Assembly (NCBI RefSeq): GCF_902506555.1
Contig: NZ_LR732707.1
Span: 2,503,290 to 2,567,289 of the forward strand
From: Sphingorhabdus sp. 109
GTDB taxonomy: Bacteria; Pseudomonadota; Alphaproteobacteria; Sphingomonadales; Sphingomonadaceae
Direction: 5' to 3'
DNA: 64,000 nt
A model generated the notes under the pieces. That model saw only the letters and a program-made list of their open reading frames with translations, was not told the DNA's origin and searched no databases. Position numbers and translations under genes: made by a program. Shown here piece after piece: positions 17,887 to 26,148 of the stretch. Each line of letters opens with the position of its first letter. The first letter of the stretch is position 1.

Positions 17887-20235
17887 TTAATTCTCCAGAA
17901 ACAGTTCAGCGACAGCGTCAACGATAGCCTCGGCATCGAGGCGATACTCGCGGTAAAGGTCAGGCAAATCGCCGGTCTGGCCAAAGCGGTCGGTGCCCAG
18001 AGGGCTGACTCGCATGCCTTTCACACCGCCAAGCCAAGATAGCGCACCCGGCGAACCGTCCAATATTGTCACCAGTCCGGCACCGGGTGCCAGAGCGGAC
18101 AGCAAATGTTCGGCATGCGAGGGTGGAATATCCGCTCGTCCGTTGGTCCACCGGCCGGCGCGGCACGCTGACCAGCCCCGGTGCAGCAGATCGGGTGACG
18201 TCACATTGAGAAGCCCCAGCCCCGGCATGTCTTCCGACAGGCTTTCCCATGCTTCCAGTGCCTCAGGCGCAACAGCACCGGTGAAAATAATCGCAGCTTC
18301 GGCCCCGGGACCCGGCGGACGCAGCCAGTAGCCGCCTTTCAAGGCGTCTGCCTCCCAGCTGTCATCACTGCGTTCGATCTGCGGCACCGAGCGTGTACTC
18401 AACCGCAAATAGACCGAACTGCCATCCGGCTTCTGCATATGTTCAAAGGCATGGCGCATCATCAGCGCCAATTCGTCGGCCCACGCCGGTTCGAAATAGT
18501 CGAGATTGGGCTGGCCCATGCCGATGAGCGGCGTGTTGATCGACTGATGCGCTCCACCTTCGCCGGCAAGCGTCAGACCCGACGGCGTTCCAACCAGCAA
18601 AAAGCGGGCGTCCTGATAACAGCCATAGTTGAGCGCATCGAGACCGCGCGCGATGAACGGATCATAGACCGTGCCAATCGGCAGCAGCCGCGTGCCGAAA
18701 TGCGGCGCAGAAAGGCCCAGCGAGGTCAGCATCAGAAAGAAATTATTCTCAGCAATGCCCAGTTCGATATGCTGGCCTGCCGCATGGGCCGCCCATTTTT
18801 GCGCTGACGGAATTTTCGCTTGCCGGAACACATCGGCCACTTCCTGACGGCGAAACAGGCCACGCTGGTTCACGAAAGCACCAAGATTAGTCGTCTGCGT
18901 CACATCCGGTGCAGTCGACACGATCCGGTTGCCGATTTCTCCGTCGGACTTGGCGAGATCAAACAATATTTTGCCGAAGACCGCTTGCGTCGACAGTTCA
19001 TCGCCGTCAGGGACCGCGAAACGAGCAGGAACCGCTATCGCTTCGGCGTCCTGCTCTGGCGGCGTCTTGGCGAAGGCACTGTTTTCCATGAAGGCTTTGA
19101 GCTCGGCGGCGATATTATCGCCCAGCCCCGCAAAGGGTTCCCATTCATCCCCTTCGGCAATGCCGAGCCGATCGCGCAGACCGTGAATCTGCGGCGGGTT
19201 CATCATACCCGAGTGATTATCCTTATGGCCGGCCAGTGGGAGGCCGAATCCCTTCACCGTATAAGCAATAAACATGGTTGGCAGTTCGTCGTCCGCCGCA
19301 TCGAACGCTTCGGTCAGACTGGCCATGCAATGACCGCCCAAATTGGTCATCAACGCAGCCAGCTGCTCGTCATCATAGCCGGCAAGGAGCTCTCTGACAT
19401 TTGTCTTGTCACCTATATCGGCAAGCAACCGCTCACGCCACGCTTCTCCGCCCTTGTAGGTCAGAACGGCGAAATCGGCATTCGGGCAATTGTCGATCCA
19501 TTCCTCCAGCGCCTTGCCGCCCGGTTTCTTGAATGCCGCCTGCTGGAGCTTGCCATATTTCAACGTGACGACTCGCCAGCCACATGTTTCGAATATATCG
19601 TCGAAGCGCCGGAACATCCGGTCGGCCGTGGTGCTGTCGAGCGACTGCCTATTATAATCGACGATCCACCAGCAATTGCGGATATTATGCTTATATCCCT
19701 CGATCAGGCACTCGTAGATATTGCCTTCGTCCAGCTCGGCATCACCCATCAGCGCGATCATTCTGCCCGCGTCTTCGTTTTTTACCTGGCCGTGCGCGAT
19801 CAGATAGTCCTGCACCAGGCTCGAGAAAGCCGTGACTGCCACGCCGAGACCGACCGAGCCGGTTGAAAAATCGACGGGGATGCTATCCTTGGTGCGCGAG
19901 GGATAGCTCTGAACCCCGCCAAGGCCGCGAAAATTGATCAGATTGTCCCGCGACTGCTTGCCGAGCATATAATGAATCGCGTGGAGCACCGGCCCGGCAT
20001 GGGGCTTGACCGCCACCTTGTCCTGTGGCCGCAACGCGTGGAAATAGAGCGCCGCCATGATTGCGGTCATCGACGAGCAGCTCGCCTGGTGCCCGCCGAC
20101 CTTCAGGCCGTCGCGCTTTGGCCGGATATGATTGGCATTGTGCACCGTCCAGGACGAAAGCCAGCGCAAGCGCGCTTCCAGCGTTTCCAGCATATTTATG
20201 GTTTCCGCATTAGAGCGCTGCACCGTCTTCACCAT
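17887..20235 (-). CDS. 2-oxoacid (pyruvate) dehydrogenase E1 component, single-chain transketolase-like
   Basis: A 782-residue thiamine-diphosphate enzyme in which the alpha- and beta-type halves are joined, as in AceE and transketolase. The N-terminal half has HQASCSSMTAIMAALYF and the ThDP/Mg motif MGDAELDEGN with the paired asparagine in DYNRQSLDS; the C-terminal half has HIELGIAENNFFLML, GEGGAHQS and a transketolase C domain. The start at 20235 has a GGAG box 8 bases upstream. It is shorter than enterobacterial AceE (about 890 residues). It lies directly upstream of the E2 gene and divergent from an Lrp-type regulator. The oxoacid could be pyruvate or a branched-chain/aromatic one. Confidence 0.9.
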   Translation of the reverse strand: MVKTVQRSNAETINMLETLEARLRWLSSWTVHNANHIRPKRDGLKVGGHQASCSSMTAIMAALYFHALRPQDKVAVKPHAGPVLHAIHYMLGKQSRDNLINFRGLGGVQSYPSRTKDSIPVDFSTGSVGLGVAVTAFSSLVQDYLIAHGQVKNEDAGRMIALMGDAELDEGNIYECLIEGYKHNIRNCWWIVDYNRQSLDSTTADRMFRRFDDIFETCGWRVVTLKYGKLQQAAFKKPGGKALEEWIDNCPNADFAVLTYKGGEAWRERLLADIGDKTNVRELLAGYDDEQLAALMTNLGGHCMASLTEAFDAADDELPTMFIAYTVKGFGLPLAGHKDNHSGMMNPPQIHGLRDRLGIAEGDEWEPFAGLGDNIAAELKAFMENSAFAKTPPEQDAEAIAVPARFAVPDGDELSTQAVFGKILFDLAKSDGEIGNRIVSTAPDVTQTTNLGAFVNQRGLFRRQEVADVFRQAKIPSAQKWAAHAAGQHIELGIAENNFFLMLTSLGLSAPHFGTRLLPIGTVYDPFIARGLDALNYGCYQDARFLLVGTPSGLTLAGEGGAHQSINTPLIGMGQPNLDYFEPAWADELALMMRHAFEHMQKPDGSSVYLRLSTRSVPQIERSDDSWEADALKGGYWLRPPGPGAEAAIIFTGAVAPEALEAWESLSEDMPGLGLLNVTSPDLLHRGWSACRAGRWTNGRADIPPSHAEHLLSALAPGAGLVTILDGSPGALSWLGGVKGMRVSPLGTDRFGQTGDLPDLYREYRLDAEAIVDAVAELFLEN

Positions 20236-20361
20236 GTTTGAATCTCCGGATCTATACGTTTGCTTATAAATGTTTCCGGCCAACATGTCCTTGCTATTGG
20301 TTGCGCCATATCTTAGTAAATTGGCATAATTTCTCGATTTATTGATTCTACAAGGCAGATT

Positions 20362-20835
20362 ATGTCAAATATTGGGATAGATGCCTATGACCGGCGGATA
20401 TTGGATGCGCTTCAGACCGATGGTCGCATGACCAACAGCGATCTTGCGGAAAAAATCGGACTATCCCCCAGCCCGTGCCTCCGCAGGGTTCGCCAGCTCG
20501 AATCCAGAGGCATGATCTCCGGCTATGTCGCTCTGGTCGACCCGCAGGCCATTGGCCTTTCCGTTTCTGCTTTCGTGCGCGTTCGCCTCGATCAGCAGGA
20601 TGACCAGCACCTGCGCGCCTTCGAAACGGCCATTGCCGATTTCCCGGAAGTGATGGAATGTTATTTGATGAGCGGAGATTCTGATTACCAGTTGCGGGTG
20701 ATGGTGGAATCGCTGAATGCGTTCGAGGATTTTCTGCGTAACAAGCTCACCATGATAGGTGGCGTTGCTCAGGTCACCACAAGCTTCGCCTTGCGTCCGA
20801 TCATCTACAAGACCGCATTGCCGCTCGGACAATGA
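20362..20835 (+). CDS. Lrp/AsnC-family transcriptional regulator
   Basis: A 157-residue feast/famine regulator. Residues 8-60 form the helix-turn-helix (YDRRILDALQTDGRMTNSDLA, LSPSPCLRRVRQLE) and the rest the RAM ligand domain (ECYLMSGDSDYQLRVMVESL). An AAGGCAGATT sequence precedes the ATG. It is divergent from the E1/E2 operon with a 126-bp AT-rich intergenic space, the usual arrangement for a local regulator such as BkdR that senses amino acids and controls oxoacid dehydrogenase genes. That role is inferred from position. Confidence 0.93.
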   Translation: MSNIGIDAYDRRILDALQTDGRMTNSDLAEKIGLSPSPCLRRVRQLESRGMISGYVALVDPQAIGLSVSAFVRVRLDQQDDQHLRAFETAIADFPEVMECYLMSGDSDYQLRVMVESLNAFEDFLRNKLTMIGGVAQVTTSFALRPIIYKTALPLGQ

Positions 20836-20903
20836 ACGGGCACGCCCGCACGCTGGAAGACCTGCCGATTAACCGCTTTACTCCGGTACGTTGAGGTCTG
20901 CGA

Positions 20904-21176
20904 TCAGACGGAATCTGTTGCGGTCACTCCGTCACCACACTCCCGCATCCATTTCAGGGAACCGGGATTCATGCCCTTGAACTTCGGCGCATCGGATAGC
21001 GGCGCCAACAGCAGCGGACTGTCTGGATCGAGCTGCCATTTGATCCGGTGATAGAGCGGGGAGCGGTTCAATTCGCTGCTGATGAGAAACAGGTTATCAT
21101 CGACCCTGTAGCCATCGCCGTACAGATCAAGCGGTTGCTCCGTGGTTTGCGGACAATATAACAGATAGAGAGCCAT
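20904..21176 (-). CDS. Small hypothetical protein
   Basis: A 90-residue product starting MALYLLYCPQTTEQPLDLYGDGYRVDDN and ending in a soluble charged tail, with no signal peptide or transmembrane segment. An AGGTGG sequence lies about 10 bases before the ATG at 21176; the frame stays open to 21215. The segment LDPDSPLLLAPLSDAPKFK has amino-acid composition like a real protein rather than a shadow frame, and it is convergent with the Lrp gene. I do not recognise the family. Confidence 0.5.
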   Translation of the reverse strand: MALYLLYCPQTTEQPLDLYGDGYRVDDNLFLISSELNRSPLYHRIKWQLDPDSPLLLAPLSDAPKFKGMNPGSLKWMRECGDGVTATDSV

Positions 21177-21534
21177 GATCGATCGCCACCTTTTTCCAGC
21201 CATGGTTTGCGCCAATATTCCGGAACAGCGATGCGGATTTCCGGATGCCGCTTCGGATGATCAACGATATTGGCCTGTCCATGGTTCCCAATTAAATTCG
21301 GAACCGTCTGCTCGACTGGAAGGCCTGACGATCATATCTCACTATGCCGCGTTGCCACTTGCCGGGGTATAGGCCGGAATCCACCGACAGGTGCCGGCCC
21401 GTTTTCAAGAAACGATCAATAAAACCGGACCATGATGTCGATCATTTGTCTTAACCGGCCAATGAACCCGATCGCGCTTGAATTTGTTAACCTGCCTGAT
21501 GCGATATGGCCTACTATTCTGGCTCCAGCAGGGA
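21177..21534. other. 358-bp stretch without a recognised gene
   Basis: Between the leftward small gene and the rightward glycosyltransferase. Frames here are short and show no family features. I see no tRNA, hairpin with a T-run or repeat. It presumably holds the two divergent promoters, but no convincing -35/-10 pair stands out. Confidence 0.4.
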
Positions 21535-22653
21535 ATGCAGATAGTGAAATCTATATTGGTCGTCGGCGCCCACGGCATCCCGGATGTCGAAGGCGGCGCT
21601 GAGAAAAATGCTGAACGGCTATTTCCTCTGGTTGCAAGCCGGGGCTGGACCGTATGCCTGGCCGGGATGAAGCCTCATATCCACAGTGACCATTATCGCG
21701 GAGTTTCCCTCAGGTCCTCCCCGTCGCTGGGCGTCCCCGCAATAGACCGGATGCTCTATACCATCGCGACGCTGTTCCATGCTGTCCGGATGCGGCCGGA
21801 CATTGCCCATTTCACCTGCCTGAGGGCAGCGTTGCTGCTATGGGCCTATAAAATGGTCGGCTGCAAGACCGTCGTTAGCTATGGTGCCAATTGTCACTCC
21901 AGACCGGCGAGCGGCCCCGCGAAATTGGTCATGGGCTGGGCAAGATATCAGCTGCGCCTGGCCGATGAAATAATCTCCGTCACCCCCGCTCTGGCCAGGA
22001 AGATCGACGGCCCCGGCAAGAAGGGTAATATCCATGTGATCGGCAACGCGCTTGACCGGTCCGAACATTATCCGGAAGGTCTGCCCGCGCCAGTCAGCGG
22101 CGACTATATTTTGTTCGTCGGCAAGATATCGCGGAAAAAGAATATCCACAGCCTGATTTCCGCTTTTCGCATCTTCGCCGAGGACCATCCGCAGATGCAT
22201 CTGGTGATCGTCGGAGACTGGGGGAAACAGAGCGGTCGCAAGCAGATCGAGGAGCTGGAAGATGAACGGATCATATTGCTCGGCAGCCTGCCGCGATCAA
22301 AATTGGCATCCCTGTACCGCGGCGCACGCTTTTTTGTAAACCCGTCGATCCGGGAGGGCCATTCCAACACCTTGCTCGAAGCGATCAGCCTCGGCTGTCC
22401 ACTGCTATTGAGTGATCTGCCGGAGAACCGGGATCTGAGGCTCAATGCGAAACATTATTTCAGCCCGGGCAATATCCGCAGCATGGTCAGCGCGCTGATC
22501 CGGGCCAATGCCAATCCGGATGCATTTCGGGTCGACCCGGCCCGTTTTCCACAATGGGAAAAGATCGCCGACCAGACAATCAGCCTTTACGAGTCAATGC
22601 TCTCCGATGATGGCGTCCGTCAGCCATCCGGAGCCGAGACTTCACGAGCATAG
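21535..22653 (+). CDS. Glycosyltransferase family 4 (GT-B fold)
   Basis: A 372-residue glycosyltransferase of the GT4 type. The N-terminal domain has ILVVGAHGIPDVEGGAEKNAERLF (acceptor side) and the C-terminal domain has ILFVGKISRKKNIHSLI and the E-x7-E motif in REGHSNTLLEAISLG that contacts the nucleotide sugar. The ATG at 21535 follows GCAGGGA; an in-frame TTG at 21478 would add 19 non-family residues. It stands alone between unrelated genes, with no other polysaccharide genes around, and ends before a strong hairpin. It likely transfers a hexose to a lipid or polysaccharide acceptor at the inner membrane. Confidence 0.88.
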   Translation: MQIVKSILVVGAHGIPDVEGGAEKNAERLFPLVASRGWTVCLAGMKPHIHSDHYRGVSLRSSPSLGVPAIDRMLYTIATLFHAVRMRPDIAHFTCLRAALLLWAYKMVGCKTVVSYGANCHSRPASGPAKLVMGWARYQLRLADEIISVTPALARKIDGPGKKGNIHVIGNALDRSEHYPEGLPAPVSGDYILFVGKISRKKNIHSLISAFRIFAEDHPQMHLVIVGDWGKQSGRKQIEELEDERIILLGSLPRSKLASLYRGARFFVNPSIREGHSNTLLEAISLGCPLLLSDLPENRDLRLNAKHYFSPGNIRSMVSALIRANANPDAFRVDPARFPQWEKIADQTISLYESMLSDDGVRQPSGAETSRA

Positions 22654-22694
22654 GCGAGAACAGTCGGCGGGCGCTCGATCCGCCAGCGGGCGGT

Positions 22695-22724
22695 AGAAAA
22701 TCCCGGCGTCCAGAAGACGCCGGG
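22695..22724 (-). terminator. Intrinsic terminator of the TonB-receptor operon
   Basis: 22702-22710 and 22716-22724 are exact 9-bp reverse complements with a 5-base loop. On the minus strand the hairpin is followed by ATTTTCT. It lies 13 bp past the receptor stop codon, between convergent genes. Confidence 0.75.
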
Positions 22725-22737
22725 TGCTGTAACGGGT

Positions 22738-25263
22738 TCAGAATGTATATCCGACTTCCACACCAAAGCGACGAAGGCTTCCGGGTGACACGAACGAGCC
22801 GCCGAATTCGACCGCAGTGATCACCTCGTTGAGATAGCGCTTGTCGAGCAGATTGTCCGCAAAAGCGGTGATGTTCCAGTTGTCCCCTTCCAGTCCGAAA
22901 CGCAGATCGAGCACGCCAAAGGCATCGCGCTCGGTGATTGACATGTCCGCGTCACCGACGAAGGCGGGCAAAGCCAGAGTAGAGCCGGGCAACAGACCGC
23001 TGAAGAGGGTCGGGCCGACATCTTCCTGAACCGTGTGAAACCAGGTCGGACCGGTAATCCGGTAGTCGGCGCGCATCACCAGATCGAAACTGTCGGCAAT
23101 CGGAGCAACCATCTGGGTGCCCAGATTGATCGTATAGTCCGCAGTGTGCGGCGACTTGTTGCCCACCGTATAGGGACGGGAGGCATTGGCCTTGATCTCG
23201 CTTTCGGTAACATTGACCGAACCGAACACATCCCAGCCCTCGACGATTTCCGCATTGGCGTTGAATTCCAGTCCGTAGATATCGACCTTGTCGATATTCG
23301 AAACCACCCGCAGCAACCCGAAGGAACCGACGAAAAATTCGAAGAACTGCATGTCATCGACTTTGGTATAATAGCCGGCGAGATCGAAGGTTATCGCGCC
23401 ATTGACAGCCGAGCCCTTGAAACCGGCCTCGAACGCGCTCGACGTTTCCTTGCGATAGATATCATTGATCAGGATATCGGTACCGAGGAACTGGTTGAAA
23501 TTCTGGTCGACAATGGCGGCCGATCCCTGGTTGTTGAAACCGCCCGATTTGAATCCGATACCCCAGTTGGCATAAAAGTTCAGATTGTCGGTCAAACCGT
23601 AGCGCAGCGAAAGTTTTGGCTGCAACTCCTTGAAGGTTTCCTTCTGGTCCGGAATCGGGCCGAAAGCCTGACCGGGGTTGATCGGACCACCGGTGATCGG
23701 ATCGGTTACCAGCGGCACCCGGCTGGAGACTTCCCGCTGCTCGATATCGTAGCGCAGGGCGAGGCTGACATCGAAATTGTCGGCGACCTGATAGTCAAGC
23801 GAGCCGAAAGCGGCATAGACATTGGTGTTAAAATTGTCGGAAAACAGCTGCGAGGTCGGGTTGCTGCTATCCGCATCATTGTACAATTGGCGGATGATGC
23901 CCTGCCCGAGATCGGCACCAAGGCTGATTCCGACATCGCGATCGATGTTCAGATAATAGGCTCCAATCTGCCAGCCCAACGGCCCGTCGCCATTGGACGC
24001 CAGCCGCACCTCCGCACTGATGTCGGTCTGTTCGCGAATCTGATATTGAGTGCCGTCGCAGGTCGTCGGGCTATAGGCGCCCAGCGTTGATCCATTGACC
24101 GGATCGAAAATGAACGGGATCGGATTATTGCCGATAAACGTCGGCGCATTGAGCGGAAAGCCCGTCAGTTGCGCCGTGCTGGTGAAACAGGCGTTCGACG
24201 CCGCCACCGATGCGGGCGTTGCGCCGGGGAAGGTATAGCGCGCGAAATCCGCCGAGGTGCCGTCTGCCGTCAACGCCTGGTCGACGTCGCTGTAGAGCGC
24301 CCATGCGGTCAGCGTCATCGTGTCAAATTCATGGGTCAGCTTGACCGATGTTTCGAACGTGGTCTGGTCGTTGGTCGGACGGATATTGGAATAATAGCCG
24401 AATTCGTGATCGTTCACATCTTCGAAAAAGGCCGGATCCACACCCGCAAAATTGGGGAGGTGGAAGGCGGTGTTGAAATTGATCGATGCCCCCGAAAGAT
24501 CGGCATAGCGCGCCTTGACATCGATTTCGGTTGAATCGCCCAGTTCGGCGATGAACCGGCCGTCAACCGACCAGGTTTCCTGGTCATCGACCACTTTGCG
24601 GTTGTCGAGGAAGCTGTTGCGATAAAAGCCGTCGCTGGTGTTGTAGGAAGCCGACAGCACCAGACCGGCGCTGTCACCAATCGGTGTCGAGATATAGCCC
24701 GAGGCTTTATATGTATTGTCTTCTGCAGCGCTGAGCTTGACGCCGCCTTCCAGAATGTCACCCGGCTTTAGCGTCTGGATGACAATCGCTCCGGCCGCAG
24801 CATTGCGTCCATAGAGCGCGCCTTGCGGGCCTTTCAATATCTCGATCTGGCGGAGCGTGCCCTGGTCCTGGTTGAGCTGCGCGGTGTTGGTCTTGAGAAT
24901 GCCGTCGACGACAAGAGCGACCGAGCTTTCCGCGTCACGAGCGCCGTTAACGCCGCGAATGTTGATCTGGGTGTCACCCGCTTCTGCGGTACCGCTGACA
25001 ATCGTCACGCCGGCGGTCAGCTGAACAAATTCGTCTGCCTGCTGGACGCCGGTCCGGTCTAGCATATCGGCGGTGAACACCGTCACCGATGCCGGCACCT
25101 CGGCCAGCAATTCGTCCTGGCGACGGGCCGTCACGATGATGACATTGCCATCCTGGGCTTCGCTCGCCGTCTGCTCGCCGCCGCTCTGCGCGAAGGCTGG
25201 GTTAACGGCAACAAGCGCGGCGAAGCCGGCCGATAGTGAAAGAGCTCTTCTGATAGGACGCAT
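22738..25263 (-). CDS. TonB-dependent outer-membrane receptor
   Basis: An 841-residue outer-membrane receptor. The start at 25263 has an AAGGAAG box and gives a signal peptide (RRALSLSAGFAALVAVNPAFA). A plug domain follows (NVIIVTARRQDELLAEVPASVTVF, INIRGVNGARDAESSVALVVDG, GPQGALYGRNAAAGAI), then a large beta-barrel ending RRFGVEVGYTF with a terminal aromatic residue. It is the last gene of a leftward operon with two NTF2-fold proteins and the racemase-fold protein, so it probably imports the substrate of that pathway using TonB energy. A hairpin at 25285-25314 separates it from the upstream gene and may lower or separate its expression. Confidence 0.95.
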   Translation of the reverse strand: MRPIRRALSLSAGFAALVAVNPAFAQSGGEQTASEAQDGNVIIVTARRQDELLAEVPASVTVFTADMLDRTGVQQADEFVQLTAGVTIVSGTAEAGDTQINIRGVNGARDAESSVALVVDGILKTNTAQLNQDQGTLRQIEILKGPQGALYGRNAAAGAIVIQTLKPGDILEGGVKLSAAEDNTYKASGYISTPIGDSAGLVLSASYNTSDGFYRNSFLDNRKVVDDQETWSVDGRFIAELGDSTEIDVKARYADLSGASINFNTAFHLPNFAGVDPAFFEDVNDHEFGYYSNIRPTNDQTTFETSVKLTHEFDTMTLTAWALYSDVDQALTADGTSADFARYTFPGATPASVAASNACFTSTAQLTGFPLNAPTFIGNNPIPFIFDPVNGSTLGAYSPTTCDGTQYQIREQTDISAEVRLASNGDGPLGWQIGAYYLNIDRDVGISLGADLGQGIIRQLYNDADSSNPTSQLFSDNFNTNVYAAFGSLDYQVADNFDVSLALRYDIEQREVSSRVPLVTDPITGGPINPGQAFGPIPDQKETFKELQPKLSLRYGLTDNLNFYANWGIGFKSGGFNNQGSAAIVDQNFNQFLGTDILINDIYRKETSSAFEAGFKGSAVNGAITFDLAGYYTKVDDMQFFEFFVGSFGLLRVVSNIDKVDIYGLEFNANAEIVEGWDVFGSVNVTESEIKANASRPYTVGNKSPHTADYTINLGTQMVAPIADSFDLVMRADYRITGPTWFHTVQEDVGPTLFSGLLPGSTLALPAFVGDADMSITERDAFGVLDLRFGLEGDNWNITAFADNLLDKRYLNEVITAVEFGGSFVSPGSLRRFGVEVGYTF

Positions 25264-25284
25264 TTTTCTTCCTTCCCTGAATGG

Positions 25285-25314
25285 AAAAATTTGCGGGCTT
25301 TTTGACCCGTCAAA
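25285..25314 (-). terminator. Attenuator-like hairpin inside the leftward operon
   Basis: On the minus strand, a stem of eight base pairs with one bulged A (25306-25314 with 25290-25297) and an A-rich 8-base loop is followed directly by five T residues and CC. It fills the 55-bp gap between the NTF2-fold gene stop and the TonB-receptor start. It could act as a partial terminator or as a processing/stability site. Confidence 0.5.
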
Positions 25315-25318
25315 TGGG

Positions 25319-25717
25319 TTAGACGAGCACATTGGCTCCGCTCATGTAAACATAGACTTCCTGAAACTTGCCGTCGCGAACGCGCCAGAAATTAATATTG
25401 TTGAGCAATGTGACGTTGCCATCGGCATCGGTCAGTTCGGCCACGAAAGAAGCTGCGATGCGGCCATTGGCTTCATCAACGGTGCAGTTGAAATCGCGAT
25501 GGATGATGGTTTCATAGGCAGAGAAGAAATCCTCGAACATGCGCCGGATTTCTTCCTTGCCGCTGTGCCGGGTGAAATCGGTCTGGACGCAGAAGAGGGC
25601 GCCGTCATGGAAACAGTCGAGCGTGGCTTCCATATTCTTGGCGTCAACATTGCCGAAATAGGTTTTGGTGGCGAGCTCGATCAACTCATCGCGGGACAGT
25701 CCGGGTTCATATTGCAT
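25319..25717 (-). CDS. NTF2-fold (SnoaL/ketosteroid-isomerase-like) protein, copy 2
   Basis: A 132-residue single-domain protein of the nuclear-transport-factor-2/SnoaL fold. It shows TKTYFGNVDAKNMEATLDCF, EIRRMFEDFFSAYETI and the closing strand EVYVYMSGANVLV. The start codon overlaps the stop of the neighbouring NTF2-fold gene (TGATG), so the two are coupled. The two proteins are clear paralogues. Members of this fold act as isomerases, dehydratases, hydroxylase small subunits or binding proteins; here the function is not set by sequence, but the context suggests handling of the imported substrate. Confidence 0.85.
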   Translation of the reverse strand: MQYEPGLSRDELIELATKTYFGNVDAKNMEATLDCFHDGALFCVQTDFTRHSGKEEIRRMFEDFFSAYETIIHRDFNCTVDEANGRIAASFVAELTDADGNVTLLNNINFWRVRDGKFQEVYVYMSGANVLV

Positions 25718-26148
25718 CAGACGTCTCCCTCTTTCAGCAGATTGTCGCCGCTCATATAAACGGTAACGTCCTGGAACAGGCGGTCCTTGCAATAGAAGCG
25801 GTTGCAATTTTCATAGCGCAGCTGCTCGCCGCCATTGGGCGTGATGAGCACCGTGAACTGCGAACAGATCGCGTTGGATGCCGGGTCGGCGGTGTGGACA
25901 AAATTGCCGTGCCAGATCTGCTCGAAATCCGCGAACAGCTTTTCGAACATTGCGCGGATCGCGTCGCGGCCCTTGTGGGTGGTGTCCGAGGTTGCTTCGT
26001 AAAGCACTGCGTCGGGCGCGAAACAGTTGAGCACCTGGGTCATATTCTTGTTATCGACGCCGTCGAAATAGCGCTTGGTCACGATGTCTATGTAGAAGGG
26101 GTAAGGCAAGGGCACCTGGCCTGCCATCCCGGGTGTCCAGTCCGTCAT
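25717..26148 (-). CDS. NTF2-fold (SnoaL/ketosteroid-isomerase-like) protein, copy 1
   Basis: A 143-residue NTF2-fold protein. RYFDGVDNKNMTQVLNCF and AIRAMFEKLFADFEQI align throughout with the next gene, and both end in a VTVYMSG/VYVYMSG strand. The ATG at 26148 overlaps the racemase-fold stop codon (TAATG), and its own stop overlaps the next start, making a run of three translationally coupled genes. No signal peptide is seen. The pair may form a heterodimer; the precise activity is unknown. Confidence 0.85.
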   Translation of the reverse strand: MTDWTPGMAGQVPLPYPFYIDIVTKRYFDGVDNKNMTQVLNCFAPDAVLYEATSDTTHKGRDAIRAMFEKLFADFEQIWHGNFVHTADPASNAICSQFTVLITPNGGEQLRYENCNRFYCKDRLFQDVTVYMSGDNLLKEGDV

